Assembly: GCA_040509055.1 (NCBI GenBank)
Contig: JBEVLT010000068.1
Span: forward strand, 1-17,471
Origin: JAJKIP01 sp040509055
GTDB lineage: Bacteria; Bacteroidota; Bacteroidia; Chitinophagales; Chitinophagaceae
Length of the DNA stretch: 17,471 bases
Reading direction: 5' to 3'
Below, piece by piece: positions 1-8,749 of the stretch (its first letter is position 1; every line of letters begins with the position of its first letter). A model generated the notes under the pieces. That model saw nothing but the letters and a program-made list of their open reading frames with translations. It ran no database searches and was not told the origin of the DNA. The translations under genes and the position numbers were made by a program.

Positions 1-3
1 ATT

Positions 4-3000
4 ATGATTACGATCCTGACTGCCAGATATCTGAAATGCATTGCTTCAGTTTTCTTCCTTATTTTTTATGGTGAACTGGCAGCTTCTGTGCATCTGGCTG
101 CCCGCCAGGCGTACTATGCATCGGAAAGCTTTAGTGGTTATTCCCGCTCTTCTTCCGAATATTATTCTTCTCCTGTTCTGTCCGCAGCCGATAAAAATCC
201 ATTTCCAAGGGTAGCTATTGTAGCATATCCCGGAGGCTTGACCGGTATGCCGGTGGTTGCTGAAAACACCATGGATGATATCGGCGGCCCAAGCCAGCCG
301 GAAATGAGCTCATTCAGGTCGGTTGGCACGGATGATATGGTCAATCTTTTTACGGGTGATTTTTCTTACAGCATTCCATTGCTGGATGTGGCTGGTTACC
401 CGGTTAATCTTTTTTACAATGCCGGTGCTTCGATGGATCAGGAAGCCAGTTGGGTGGGACTGGGGTGGAATATCAATCCTGGTACTATCAGTCGCAATAT
501 GCGCGGGTTGCCGGATGACTATAATGAAGTGGATACCGTTACCAAGGTGCAGTCCATGAAGCATGATCTGACGGTAGGAGTCACCGGATCTGTCGGATTT
601 GAAGTAGCCGGCCTTCCTTTTTTATCAGGCAACGCAAGTGTCGGGATATTTTACAATAACAGGAGGGGGCTTGGTTTGGAAACAGGAATAAGCGGTGAAT
701 TATCTATACAAAAAATGCTTACCAAGAAAACAACCGATGAAAAAACCCAGAAGGATACAATTGGTTCGACAGGCCTTTCTGCCTCGGCCGGCATCAATCT
801 TAATTCACAAAATGGGATGACATTAAACGGGGGATTTTCCGTATATAAATTTAATTCGGAAACAGCACTTAAGTATGGATTGGGTACTTCCATCGGTTAT
901 AGTTCACGGCAGGGATTGACTGACCTGAAGATCGATGGAGAAATTAAGTCCTACAAAAAAATCAGCAGTAACCTTCCTTTTGAGCCCAGGCTGGCTATTC
1001 ATTCGGCCAATCTCAATTTCGCCCGCTCCAGCTTTACACCGTCGATCCGTATGCCGCTGACCCGGTTCAATCAATTGTATTCCGTCAAGTTTGGCGGCGA
1101 AGCGACAGTTTGGTTTACAGATGTCACGCTTAGCGGGTATGTCAATGAAACCAGGATCGACAATTCAGATACCATGCAGCGGAAGCCGGCCTACGGTTAT
1201 ATGTATTATGAAAAAGGGAACAATAACAATAATGCCCTGCTCGATTTTAACCGGCTCAACGATAAGGTTTATACATATAAGACACCGGTGCTTTCTTTGC
1301 CGGTGTATACTTATGATGTTTTTACGATCAACGGAGAAGGTACCGGGGGCAGCTTCAGGGGCTACCGCGGCAATATGGGTTATGTAAGAGACAATGATAC
1401 AAAAACCAAGTCTGGCAGCTTTAATCTTTCTTTTGAAATCGGCCCGGGCAATATCCTTCATTCCGGGGTAGTGGTAGGAGGGATTTATTCGCCTGCCATG
1501 GTACAGGAGTGGAAGTCGAATAACCTGTTGCGCCAAACCGCGAGGTTCAATAAAACAGATAGTATTTACCAGGGGTTTTATTTTAAAAATCCTGGTGAGA
1601 AAGCTATTATCGATGAGGGGTATTATCGTCAAATGGGCGATGATGCGCTTATACGGCCTTACCTGTTGAATACCCGGACACCGATGCCTTTTTTGGCCAG
1701 CGGGTTCCAGGTTTTTGATAAAGACAGGAATGTAGAAAAAGTAATACCGGTACGCGACACGACCTATCGGAGGATCAGGGATAAAAAAACGCAGGTCATA
1801 ACCTGGCTGACGGCCGAGGAAGCCGATCTTGTTGACCATGATAAATATATTTATTCCTACAACGAAAATGTTTTCAAACCTGGTTCATGCGCTGATCCGC
1901 TCAGGTTGTTTAAAGTTCCTATCAGTCGGTACAATCGTACCGACCCGACATTTTACCGTCAGGCACATCATATCTCGAAGCTTAATGTACTGGAGTCCGA
2001 TGGACGGAGATATGAGTATGGAATACCTGTTTACCAGATCAGGCAGAAGGAGGTTAGTTTCAGTACAGAGGCTACTGCGGCCGATCAGCTTGTTTCTTAT
2101 ACACCCGGTCTTGATAATACAACGGGTAATAAAAAAGGCCGGGATGGTTTTTACCAAAGCGAACTATTGCAGGGGTATGCGCATTCTTACCTGCTGACCT
2201 CGATTCTTTCTCCAGATTATGTAGATGTGACGGGAGATGGTATTACAGATGATGACCTCGGTACATCCGTGAAGTTTAATTATAGTCGTGTGGACCGGAT
2301 AGCAGTTGGGCGCGGAAGCGGCTGGCAGCCTTTTAAATGGCGCGTTCCTGCTGATGCCGGCAAGGCTAATTACAACGAAGGGTTAAAATCGGACAGCAGG
2401 GACGACAAAGGTTTGTACACGTATGGGGAAAAAGAGTTGTGGTACCTGCACTCCATCGAGTCAAAGAATATGGTGGCTACTTTCCGCATTAGCGAGAGGA
2501 GAGATGGCAGGCAGGTCGCCGGTGAAAACGGAGGCCTGTCGTCCGGGCCGGGCCAGCGGAAGCTGGATCGTATTGATTTGTATACCAAAGCGGATTATTT
2601 GAAACCCGGCGCCCGTCCTATAAAAACAGTTCATTTTAAGTATAGCTATACACTTTGCAAGCATTTTAACCTGAACGGAAGCAATATAACTGACAGTACG
2701 GGCAAATTGACATTGGATTCCCTCTGGTTTACTTATAATGGTAATGAGCGGCAGAAGAAGAATAAATATGTATTTAAGTATAGTCAAACCAGGAATACAG
2801 TTAATACGAACCCTGATTATAACTCTGCTGAAAGCGACCGCTGGGGCAATTACAAAGCCCATACGTACAACCCGGATGGAGTGGCGAACAATGATTATCC
2901 GTATACCCTGCAGGATTCATTATATAGCAATGGCTATGCATCGGCCTGGAACCTCGAAAAGATATTATTGCCCAGCGGGGCTGTCATCCAGGTGCAATAC

Positions 3001-6000
3001 GGGGCGGATGATTATGCCTATGTCCAGGATAAGCGGGCTTCGCAAATGACAAAAATCGCAGGCTTTGGCGCAGATCCCACGAGCACACCTTCCAATAAGC
3101 TTTATTCAGGTTCCGGCGATAACCGGTTTGTTTTCTTCGATCTTAACGATCCTGTGGCAAATAATGCTGAACTGGGTGTCAGGTATATGCAGGATTTTAA
3201 GCAGTTGCTGTTAAAGTTATGGGTGCTGATGCCGGGAGGTAATCTTGGTGTCGCGCCGGCTTATGAGCCGGTAGTCGTATATGGTACTATAAAAAGCTAT
3301 AGCCTGGTGCCTGCCGGTGGAGGAACTTTTGATCATGACCGCTTCTACGTGGAGCTGGAGGAGACAAAGAAAGGAGGTAGCCCGATCATGGAGACGGTGA
3401 TCCAGTTCCTGAAGGATTACCTGCCGCATCGGGCTTACCCGGGTAACGAGGTGAATGGAGACGGGGTTTCACTGCAGCTAATCAGGGCTATATGGGGATT
3501 GGTCCGTTCTTTTTCGGAAGGTGTATTGGGATTTGAAAGGTTATTAAAAGCAGAAGGGAAGTGTAAGACCGTGGATCCCGATATGGCGTTTGCGCGGTTA
3601 AACAATCCCGGGTTTAAAAAAATAGGAGGCGGCCACCGGGTAAGAAGGATCATTATCGCTGATAACTGGAGTAAAATGACCAAACGGGGCGATGCCAGCG
3701 GTTTGCCGGATTCCTATTATGGGCAGGAGTATGATTATACGACCATAGAGGAGGTCAATGGTCAAAAGATACCGGTCAGTAGTGGTGTAGCTTCCTATGA
3801 GCCGGGTGTCGGAAATGAAGAAAACCCGTTCCGGGAAGTGGTAAAGTACGATGAGAAGCAGTTTCTCGGTCCTACACAACACAATAATATTGAACTACCG
3901 GCAGCGGAAACCTTTTTCCCATCTCCCATGGTAGGTTATAGCAAAGTGACCGTACGTAGCATTCATAATAAAAGCACGAAACGGATCAAGTCCGGTGTGG
4001 GATTGCAGCAAACCGAATTTTACACCACCCGCGATTTCCCGGTGATAACTGATTTTACAAGTTTCGATCCGCAAAGCCGTCACCATCATAAACCTTCTTT
4101 CCTTAACAAGCTCTTTAATTTCAATCAAAAGGATTACATGACCCTGACACAGGGATTCCGGATCATATTGAATGATATGAACGGGAAAATGAAATTCCAG
4201 GCCAGTTATCCGGAGACTGATTCGCTGGGGGCTATCAATTCTACTGAATACTATTACCGGGTAAAGCCCTATGGAGAGAAAAAATACAGGCTGGATAACC
4301 GGCTCCCGGTGATCGGCGGCCCGGATGGAGTGATCACTACCCGGCTGATCGGTAAAGAAGTGGAGCTCATGAATGATTTCCGGGAACATTTTACATATAC
4401 CTATTCAGCCAATATACCCTTGAATGGTGAATTTTTTGCCATAGGACCTTTTCCTGTTCTTATCCCGACCATATTCCGGATGGCTTTCCGGGATGAATCG
4501 ATGTTTCGTTCCGCCACTACGCTGAAAATAGTCAATGAATACGGTATCCTGGATAGTGTAGTAAATATTGACAAAGGCAGCCGGGTAAGCACTAAAAACC
4601 TGGTATATGATGCTGAAAGCGGGGGTGTATTGGTTAGCCGAACGAATAATGAGTTTGACAAACCGGTGTACCAATTCAATTATCCTGCATGGTGGGTATA
4701 TACGGGCATGGAACCTGCTTACCGGAATGTCGACCTGGTCTATAAGAATGTGCTGTTCCGGAATGGAAAAATCGAGGAAAGTCCGCACGTGAATATGAAT
4801 TATTTCGAAAGCGGTGATGAATTGTTTGTAATGGATATGGAAGACAAAGGGCCGGCGGAAAGCCCTGGCTGCATTGCAAGCGGCTACCCGGCCGTACTGC
4901 CTACCAGCAATGAGTATAAAATATGGGCGGTAGACCTTCGCAAGGATATACGCAACGAAACCAGGGAATTTATTTTCCTGGACCGCTATGGCAATCCCTA
5001 TAACTCGGCGAATGCTACTATACGCATCATCAGGTCCGGAAAGAGAAACCTGACAGGCGCTTCGGTCGGAAGTGTCGTTTCGCTGGCCAGTCCGTTACGT
5101 ATGCGTGGCGGCGTGCAGCGGGTGATAATAGATGATACGACAGATGTCGTTAATTCCGGCGCTATGGAGTTTAAAGAAAAATGGCGCGCCAATGACCAGT
5201 TTTACGCCGTGGATTCTACCTATGTTACCGTAAAACAAGTTCCTGTCCATACTGCAACCATCTATCCGGTGCAGGCATATAGCGGGGAGTGGGTTCGCGA
5301 TTTCGACAATGCGACATCCAGGCGGTATCTTAAAATGACAAACAGGGTGTTTGAAGTGTCAAAAAAGCGCAGATGGGAAAATTGGAGCGGGAAAAGGCGT
5401 GTGAACTACGATCAAAGCAGCTGGATAAAATTTGATCTTACAGGCTATGAAGGAGCCGTGGTCGTCAATGCTTTGCTGCACATGCCGCCGCACTGGGGTA
5501 ACCATCCTGTTCCACCGTGGCCGTTTGGGATTCATGGATTCAATCAGGCGCATTCTGATGCAAATACGAAGCGTGATCCGAATGCAGGCCGGTTAAAGTT
5601 GTCACGCATGGTGAAGCCCTGGTATGACAGTACAAATACGGCTGGCTGGCAAAGCATATTTGACAATAGCCAGCAGGAAGATCAAACCAATGACTTTGTA
5701 ACGCACATGCCGACGACTTTTACCCCGATGAGTACGGAAAGGGTGAATATCACGACTATCGCCAGCAATATGATTAAAAATATGGGCGATCCCACCATGG
5801 CGACAGGGATAAAGCTGAGTTACTGGAACAATAGCTGGAGTATCGGATGGGAAGAAGAAAAGAAGGATGACCGTACCTGGCGCTATTGCTTCAATTACCG
5901 GGATGGTGACCCCAAGAACAACTATGTTTATATGAACCTTTCCTACTACAATTGTGAGGAGGGAGATACGATTCTTACCAGGGCAAAAGTGGCCACAGCG

Positions 6001-7710
6001 CCTACCGCAGTGCCTGCCGGCTATGCATATTGTAATACGTATGAGACTGATAAATTTTGTTTTTCAGTTTTCTCCAAAAAACAGGCAAATCCCTATGTCA
6101 CGGGCGTGTTAGGCAATTACCGGCCTTTCAGGAGCTATGTATACTATGGTGAGCGGAGGGAAAGTGATCCTGCCGCAGCCACTGATATCCGCAAGGATGG
6201 GATCATCAAAGCGTTTGAACCTTACTGGGCCTTCGGTACGCCGCAGCTTTCGCAAACCGGTAGCAGCAAATGGGTCTGGAATTCGGAGATTACCCAATAC
6301 AACCGCAAAGGTGCAGAACTGGAGAACCATGACCCGCTCAACCGGTACAATGCAGGCATTTATGGGTACCAGGAATCCCTGCCGGTAGCCGTTGTCAATA
6401 ACTCCAGGCTGCGGTTATCGGCTTTTGATGGTTTTGAGGATTATTCCTACAAAGACGAGCCATGCGAACCGTATTGCAAGCCCTCCAAGCGGCATTTCAA
6501 TGCAGGTGTAACGCCGGCTATGCTGGTCGACAGCCAGGCTCATACCGGAAGGTACAGCCTGAAGATCAACGCCAACAGCTCACACGGGATAGATGTAAAG
6601 GTTTCACCCAATGACTCGATAGCAGAGCCGGATATCCGGATCAAAGTGAATAAAACACCTTACGAGGATGTTTTACTGGTAACGCCCAAGGGTACCGGCA
6701 TGCTGCGTGGGTATTATTATAACAATACGGCATTTTCGGGAACGCCTACCATCCTGGATAACGATGAGACTACCTTGGTTTTTAGTGAAAACCGGTGTCA
6801 CAGGGATGTGTATTCGCCGCCTTATCCCCTGGATTGCGAGGATATCAGCGTGAAATGGAAAGGTTCGGTACAAGTAGTTACTGATGGGCTTTACGAGTTC
6901 GATGTACCGGATGTAAATGACGAAGCGGAAGTGTATGTGAATGGAGATCTGGTAGCTTCAAACAACCTGAACCGGTACCGGACAAGAACGCCGGTACATC
7001 TTGAACCAGGTACGCTGCATACCATAGAGATAAGATTTATACAGAACTCAAAGGGGGCTGGCGTATACCTGGTGTGGAAGCAGCCCGGCAGTAATGTGTT
7101 TACGGCTATACCCCCGCAACATTTGTATCCCGAAGGGCAGGAATCGCTTGCGGAAGGCGGGGCTGTTACTCAAACCGTTTATTGCGAAAAACCGGATACC
7201 ATCCAGGCTATCAAGCACCATTTGATTGACTCGTTCGAGCTGGTGCCCGGCAAAAGAATGGTGGCCAGCGTGTGGATGAAAAAAGGCGGAGCTGATTGTC
7301 ACTGCACATCTTATACCAACCGGTTTGTCGTGCGAAATGCTGCGGGCGACTCGATCGCCACCTTCCAGCCCAAAGAAAGGGTGATTGAAGGCTGGCAGCA
7401 GTTCGAGGCCCTGTTTACCGTGCCGGAAAGCGATAATAAAATACAGCTTGATTTGCGGGCGCCGGCTGATAATACGGTATACGTAGACGATCTCCGGCTG
7501 CACCCCTTCAATGCCAACATGAAGTCGTTTGTTTATGACCCGGTCACGTTGCGGCTGGCCGCTGAGCTGGACGAGAACAATTACGCTTCGTTTTATGAGT
7601 ATGATGATGAAGGAACCCTGGTGCGGGTGAAAAAAGAGACGCGGCTGGGTATAAAGACGATCACAGAAACAAGAAGTTCGCTGCAAAAAAAGATCACGGA
7701 AATTGAATGA
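4..7710 (+). CDS. Giant exported PA14 / YD-shell-like protein of an RHS toxin cluster
   Basis: A 2568-residue protein, probably exported and surface-associated. The N-terminus has a hydrophobic stretch (about residues 12-22) after R8/K11, consistent with a Sec signal, though the cleavage site is unclear. Residues about 110-175 contain the signatures VNLFTGDFSYSIPL, MDQEASWVGLGWNINPG and NMRGLPDDYN, which I associate with large Bacteroidota RHS-linked proteins. The GLGW element recalls the SpvB/TcB shell start. Residues 740-751 hold an acidic DxTGDGxxDDD loop, possibly calcium binding. Other family-like segments lie near 981 (AWNLEKILLPSG) and 1208 (GGGHRVRRI). Then come a DNRLRE/CBM96-like region (about 1750-1984), a PA14 domain (about 2233-2376), a jelly-roll-like region (about 2387-2501) and a YD-like tail. 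The gene is first in the cluster. Only three bases precede the ATG, so an upstream start cannot be excluded. No catalytic motif was seen. The reading frame is certain; the role as adhesin or shell partner is inferred. Confidence 0.93.
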   Translation: MITILTARYLKCIASVFFLIFYGELAASVHLAARQAYYASESFSGYSRSSSEYYSSPVLSAADKNPFPRVAIVAYPGGLTGMPVVAENTMDDIGGPSQPEMSSFRSVGTDDMVNLFTGDFSYSIPLLDVAGYPVNLFYNAGASMDQEASWVGLGWNINPGTISRNMRGLPDDYNEVDTVTKVQSMKHDLTVGVTGSVGFEVAGLPFLSGNASVGIFYNNRRGLGLETGISGELSIQKMLTKKTTDEKTQKDTIGSTGLSASAGINLNSQNGMTLNGGFSVYKFNSETALKYGLGTSIGYSSRQGLTDLKIDGEIKSYKKISSNLPFEPRLAIHSANLNFARSSFTPSIRMPLTRFNQLYSVKFGGEATVWFTDVTLSGYVNETRIDNSDTMQRKPAYGYMYYEKGNNNNNALLDFNRLNDKVYTYKTPVLSLPVYTYDVFTINGEGTGGSFRGYRGNMGYVRDNDTKTKSGSFNLSFEIGPGNILHSGVVVGGIYSPAMVQEWKSNNLLRQTARFNKTDSIYQGFYFKNPGEKAIIDEGYYRQMGDDALIRPYLLNTRTPMPFLASGFQVFDKDRNVEKVIPVRDTTYRRIRDKKTQVITWLTAEEADLVDHDKYIYSYNENVFKPGSCADPLRLFKVPISRYNRTDPTFYRQAHHISKLNVLESDGRRYEYGIPVYQIRQKEVSFSTEATAADQLVSYTPGLDNTTGNKKGRDGFYQSELLQGYAHSYLLTSILSPDYVDVTGDGITDDDLGTSVKFNYSRVDRIAVGRGSGWQPFKWRVPADAGKANYNEGLKSDSRDDKGLYTYGEKELWYLHSIESKNMVATFRISERRDGRQVAGENGGLSSGPGQRKLDRIDLYTKADYLKPGARPIKTVHFKYSYTLCKHFNLNGSNITDSTGKLTLDSLWFTYNGNERQKKNKYVFKYSQTRNTVNTNPDYNSAESDRWGNYKAHTYNPDGVANNDYPYTLQDSLYSNGYASAWNLEKILLPSGAVIQVQYGADDYAYVQDKRASQMTKIAGFGADPTSTPSNKLYSGSGDNRFVFFDLNDPVANNAELGVRYMQDFKQLLLKLWVLMPGGNLGVAPAYEPVVVYGTIKSYSLVPAGGGTFDHDRFYVELEETKKGGSPIMETVIQFLKDYLPHRAYPGNEVNGDGVSLQLIRAIWGLVRSFSEGVLGFERLLKAEGKCKTVDPDMAFARLNNPGFKKIGGGHRVRRIIIADNWSKMTKRGDASGLPDSYYGQEYDYTTIEEVNGQKIPVSSGVASYEPGVGNEENPFREVVKYDEKQFLGPTQHNNIELPAAETFFPSPMVGYSKVTVRSIHNKSTKRIKSGVGLQQTEFYTTRDFPVITDFTSFDPQSRHHHKPSFLNKLFNFNQKDYMTLTQGFRIILNDMNGKMKFQASYPETDSLGAINSTEYYYRVKPYGEKKYRLDNRLPVIGGPDGVITTRLIGKEVELMNDFREHFTYTYSANIPLNGEFFAIGPFPVLIPTIFRMAFRDESMFRSATTLKIVNEYGILDSVVNIDKGSRVSTKNLVYDAESGGVLVSRTNNEFDKPVYQFNYPAWWVYTGMEPAYRNVDLVYKNVLFRNGKIEESPHVNMNYFESGDELFVMDMEDKGPAESPGCIASGYPAVLPTSNEYKIWAVDLRKDIRNETREFIFLDRYGNPYNSANATIRIIRSGKRNLTGASVGSVVSLASPLRMRGGVQRVIIDDTTDVVNSGAMEFKEKWRANDQFYAVDSTYVTVKQVPVHTATIYPVQAYSGEWVRDFDNATSRRYLKMTNRVFEVSKKRRWENWSGKRRVNYDQSSWIKFDLTGYEGAVVVNALLHMPPHWGNHPVPPWPFGIHGFNQAHSDANTKRDPNAGRLKLSRMVKPWYDSTNTAGWQSIFDNSQQEDQTNDFVTHMPTTFTPMSTERVNITTIASNMIKNMGDPTMATGIKLSYWNNSWSIGWEEEKKDDRTWRYCFNYRDGDPKNNYVYMNLSYYNCEEGDTILTRAKVATAPTAVPAGYAYCNTYETDKFCFSVFSKKQANPYVTGVLGNYRPFRSYVYYGERRESDPAAATDIRKDGIIKAFEPYWAFGTPQLSQTGSSKWVWNSEITQYNRKGAELENHDPLNRYNAGIYGYQESLPVAVVNNSRLRLSAFDGFEDYSYKDEPCEPYCKPSKRHFNAGVTPAMLVDSQAHTGRYSLKINANSSHGIDVKVSPNDSIAEPDIRIKVNKTPYEDVLLVTPKGTGMLRGYYYNNTAFSGTPTILDNDETTLVFSENRCHRDVYSPPYPLDCEDISVKWKGSVQVVTDGLYEFDVPDVNDEAEVYVNGDLVASNNLNRYRTRTPVHLEPGTLHTIEIRFIQNSKGAGVYLVWKQPGSNVFTAIPPQHLYPEGQESLAEGGAVTQTVYCEKPDTIQAIKHHLIDSFELVPGKRMVASVWMKKGGADCHCTSYTNRFVVRNAAGDSIATFQPKERVIEGWQQFEALFTVPESDNKIQLDLRAPADNTVYVDDLRLHPFNANMKSFVYDPVTLRLAAELDENNYASFYEYDDEGTLVRVKKETRLGIKTITETRSSLQKKITEIE
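5251..5955 (+). other. DNRLRE/CBM96-like beta-sandwich region in the first protein
   Basis: Residues about 1750-1984 begin with a TIYPVQAYSGEWVRDF-type strand. They continue with SSWIKFDLTGYEGAVVVNALLHM, a pattern typical of DNRLRE or CBM96-like modules: a 'KFDL' strand, then an 'A.L.M' strand. A long Trp/Asn/His-rich stretch follows. Such modules usually sit in secreted or wall-associated proteins and may bind polysaccharide. The assignment rests on pattern alone and the limits are approximate. Confidence 0.45.
6700..7131 (+). other. PA14 domain in the first protein
   Basis: About 144 residues (2233-2376), close to the usual PA14 length. The landmarks appear in order: an opening GLxGxYY-like strand (MLRGYYYNNTAFSG), ISVKWKGSVQV, the GLYEFDV strand, AEVYVNGDLVAS, then HTIEIRFIQNSKGAGVYLVWK and a final IPPQHLYP. 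PA14 is a beta-barrel found in protective antigen, glycosidases and adhesins, where it often binds carbohydrate or mediates surface contact. Here it would give the toxin cluster a binding module outside the cell. Two cysteines in the loop around 6798-6837 could form a disulfide. Confidence 0.85.
7162..7506 (+). other. Carbohydrate-binding-like jelly-roll region
   Basis: Residues about 2387-2501 follow the galactose-binding-fold pattern. They include FELVPGKRMVASVWMKKGG (as in 'Y.lsfwvK'), FVVRNAAGDSIATF, GWQQFEALFTVP, and a closing NTVYVDDLRLHP strand, the usual 'yiDDv.l.p' ending of CBM4/9-like modules. A similar half-module lies before the PA14 domain around residues 2176-2200 (SQAHTGRYSLKIN). 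Ligand contacts cannot be named from the sequence alone. Confidence 0.6.
7519..7650 (+). other. YD-like C-terminal tail of the first protein
   Basis: The last ~60 residues start MKSFVYDPVTLRLAAELD and continue with NNYASFYEYDDEGTLVRVKKE. This is a single YD/RHS-like hairpin pair (FVYDPVTLRL, YEYDDEGTLVRV). It links the protein to the RHS superfamily although no long YD array is present. It may dock with the YD cage of the third gene product, by analogy with the TcB/TcC interface. That interaction is inference only. Confidence 0.6.
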
Positions 7711-7734
7711 TAACGCGTTTGTAAAAAAAAGTAT

Positions 7735-8559
7735 ATGAAAAGATTGATTGTAACAGTATGGCTGGCCTCGGTTTGTATGGTTGCAGCAGCACAGGTTGAC
7801 CTCGATTCGGCAAAAGCAGAGCTCTATCGGATCAACAGGGTATTTGACAGCTCCCTGTACATCGGATTCAACGTTCACCTGGTGTATAGCACCGATACGA
7901 TTTATGGCAGGTATGCATACGAGCAGCTCGATGGCAGCTATATTCTGAACAACAGAAATATTTACTACCGTATGGGTAATAACGAATATATGCAGAATGA
8001 CTCATTTGTTTACAATATTTATCACGATGAACGAACAATGATGATGACAAAAGACCCGGTTTCGGATAAAAGCAATTTGTTCCCGCTGAGGAGTTTTGTA
8101 GACTCTGTCCTCACCTGGTATGATACTGCCTATACGATCAGTATGTCGGCTTTGGATGATTCAAGGGTATTGTCCTTTACGGCCAGGTATGACAGCCTGC
8201 CTTATAAACGGTTTGCTATTTATTACCAGGAAGAAACCTATTATCCCGACAGTATCGAAATGAAATTTTTTAGCGGCGGGGACGAGTCGGACACGGTTTT
8301 CCTGATCGGTGACACTATCGAGGCGAGGCCGATTATACCTGATCAGATTACGCGGCACGTGATCATGAGTTTTTCAGATTACTATATTCCTTCTTCGCTG
8401 GTAGTTTTTCAGGATTCCAATTATGTTTACCTCAACCGACAGACCAGGAGATACCGGCCGGCAGAGAAATTCCGGGGATACCGTTTCCTGGCCAATGGGG
8501 TAGAGCCGGAAGGATATGACGAGACGATCGAGGTATATCCTCCGCCGGCAGGAGAATAG
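7735..8559 (+). CDS. Small secreted protein of unknown function between the two giants
   Basis: I do not recognise a family with confidence. The protein has 274 residues, with a clear Sec signal peptide (K2 R3, hydrophobic core LIVTVWLASVCMV, cleavage probably after the AAA at 17-19, leaving Gln20). Cys14 lies in the hydrophobic core and does not make a good lipobox, so a soluble exported protein is more likely than a lipoprotein. The mature part has no cysteine and is rich in Tyr, Asp and Ser, with alternating beta-strand-like segments (YIGFNVHLVYSTDTIYGRY, GSYILNNRNIYYRMGNN, RFAIYYQEETYYPDSIEM). This is faintly like a LolA/lipoprotein-carrier fold and ends in a Pro-rich tail. It starts 24 bp after the first gene with an A-rich leader and no Shine-Dalgarno sequence, as is usual in Bacteroidota. 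Its position suggests a chaperone or assembly partner for the flanking proteins, but nothing in the sequence proves it. Confidence 0.9.
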   Translation: MKRLIVTVWLASVCMVAAAQVDLDSAKAELYRINRVFDSSLYIGFNVHLVYSTDTIYGRYAYEQLDGSYILNNRNIYYRMGNNEYMQNDSFVYNIYHDERTMMMTKDPVSDKSNLFPLRSFVDSVLTWYDTAYTISMSALDDSRVLSFTARYDSLPYKRFAIYYQEETYYPDSIEMKFFSGGDESDTVFLIGDTIEARPIIPDQITRHVIMSFSDYYIPSSLVVFQDSNYVYLNRQTRRYRPAEKFRGYRFLANGVEPEGYDETIEVYPPPAGE

Positions 8560-8650
8560 AAGCGGTTTCGGGACCAGTAATGCAAGTGTTTGATGAATCA
8601 GTAACAATGAACTGTAAGGCGGAATTACGTAAACCTTAAACAAAGTCACT

Positions 8651-8749
8651 ATGGTACACCGGTTGTTCCATTGTAATAACATAATCGGCAAGATCAGAAC
8701 AGGAGTCCTGTTTGTACTGCTGTGTGTAATGACAAATGCGGCTCTGGCG
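8651..8749 (+). other. Signal peptide of the RHS protein
   Basis: Thirty-three residues. A long n-region carries K14 and R16, followed by the hydrophobic core VLFVLLCVMTNAA and the cleavage motif ALA before Ala34. This predicts Sec export, so the cysteines downstream would be in an oxidising compartment. No type IX C-terminal sorting domain can be judged because the C-terminus is missing. Confidence 0.8.

Noticed and set aside
1165..1839. 224-codon minus-strand frame
   Set aside because: Antisense shadow of the first gene, with low-complexity Ile/Arg/His composition and no motif.
7735..7794. Lipoprotein signal at Cys14 of the small protein
   Set aside because: The residues before it (Ala-Ser-Val) fit a lipobox poorly, the Cys is inside the hydrophobic core, and an AAA-Gln cleavage site follows.
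7048..7878. 276-codon minus-strand frame spanning the junction of the first two genes
   Set aside because: It overlaps the PA14/CBM-coding end and the signal-peptide start of convincing genes. Its translation is Cys/His/Arg-rich with no domain pattern.
8580..8639. 19-codon plus-strand frame in the 91-bp gap before the RHS gene
   Set aside because: No ribosome-binding signal, no amino-acid run suggesting attenuation and no membrane segment; chance open frame.
8560..8650. Possible promoter or terminator in the gap before the RHS gene
   Set aside because: No match to the Bacteroidota -7 element TAnnTTTG with a -33 TTTG, and no strong hairpin followed by a T-run, so no separate promoter or terminator is claimed.
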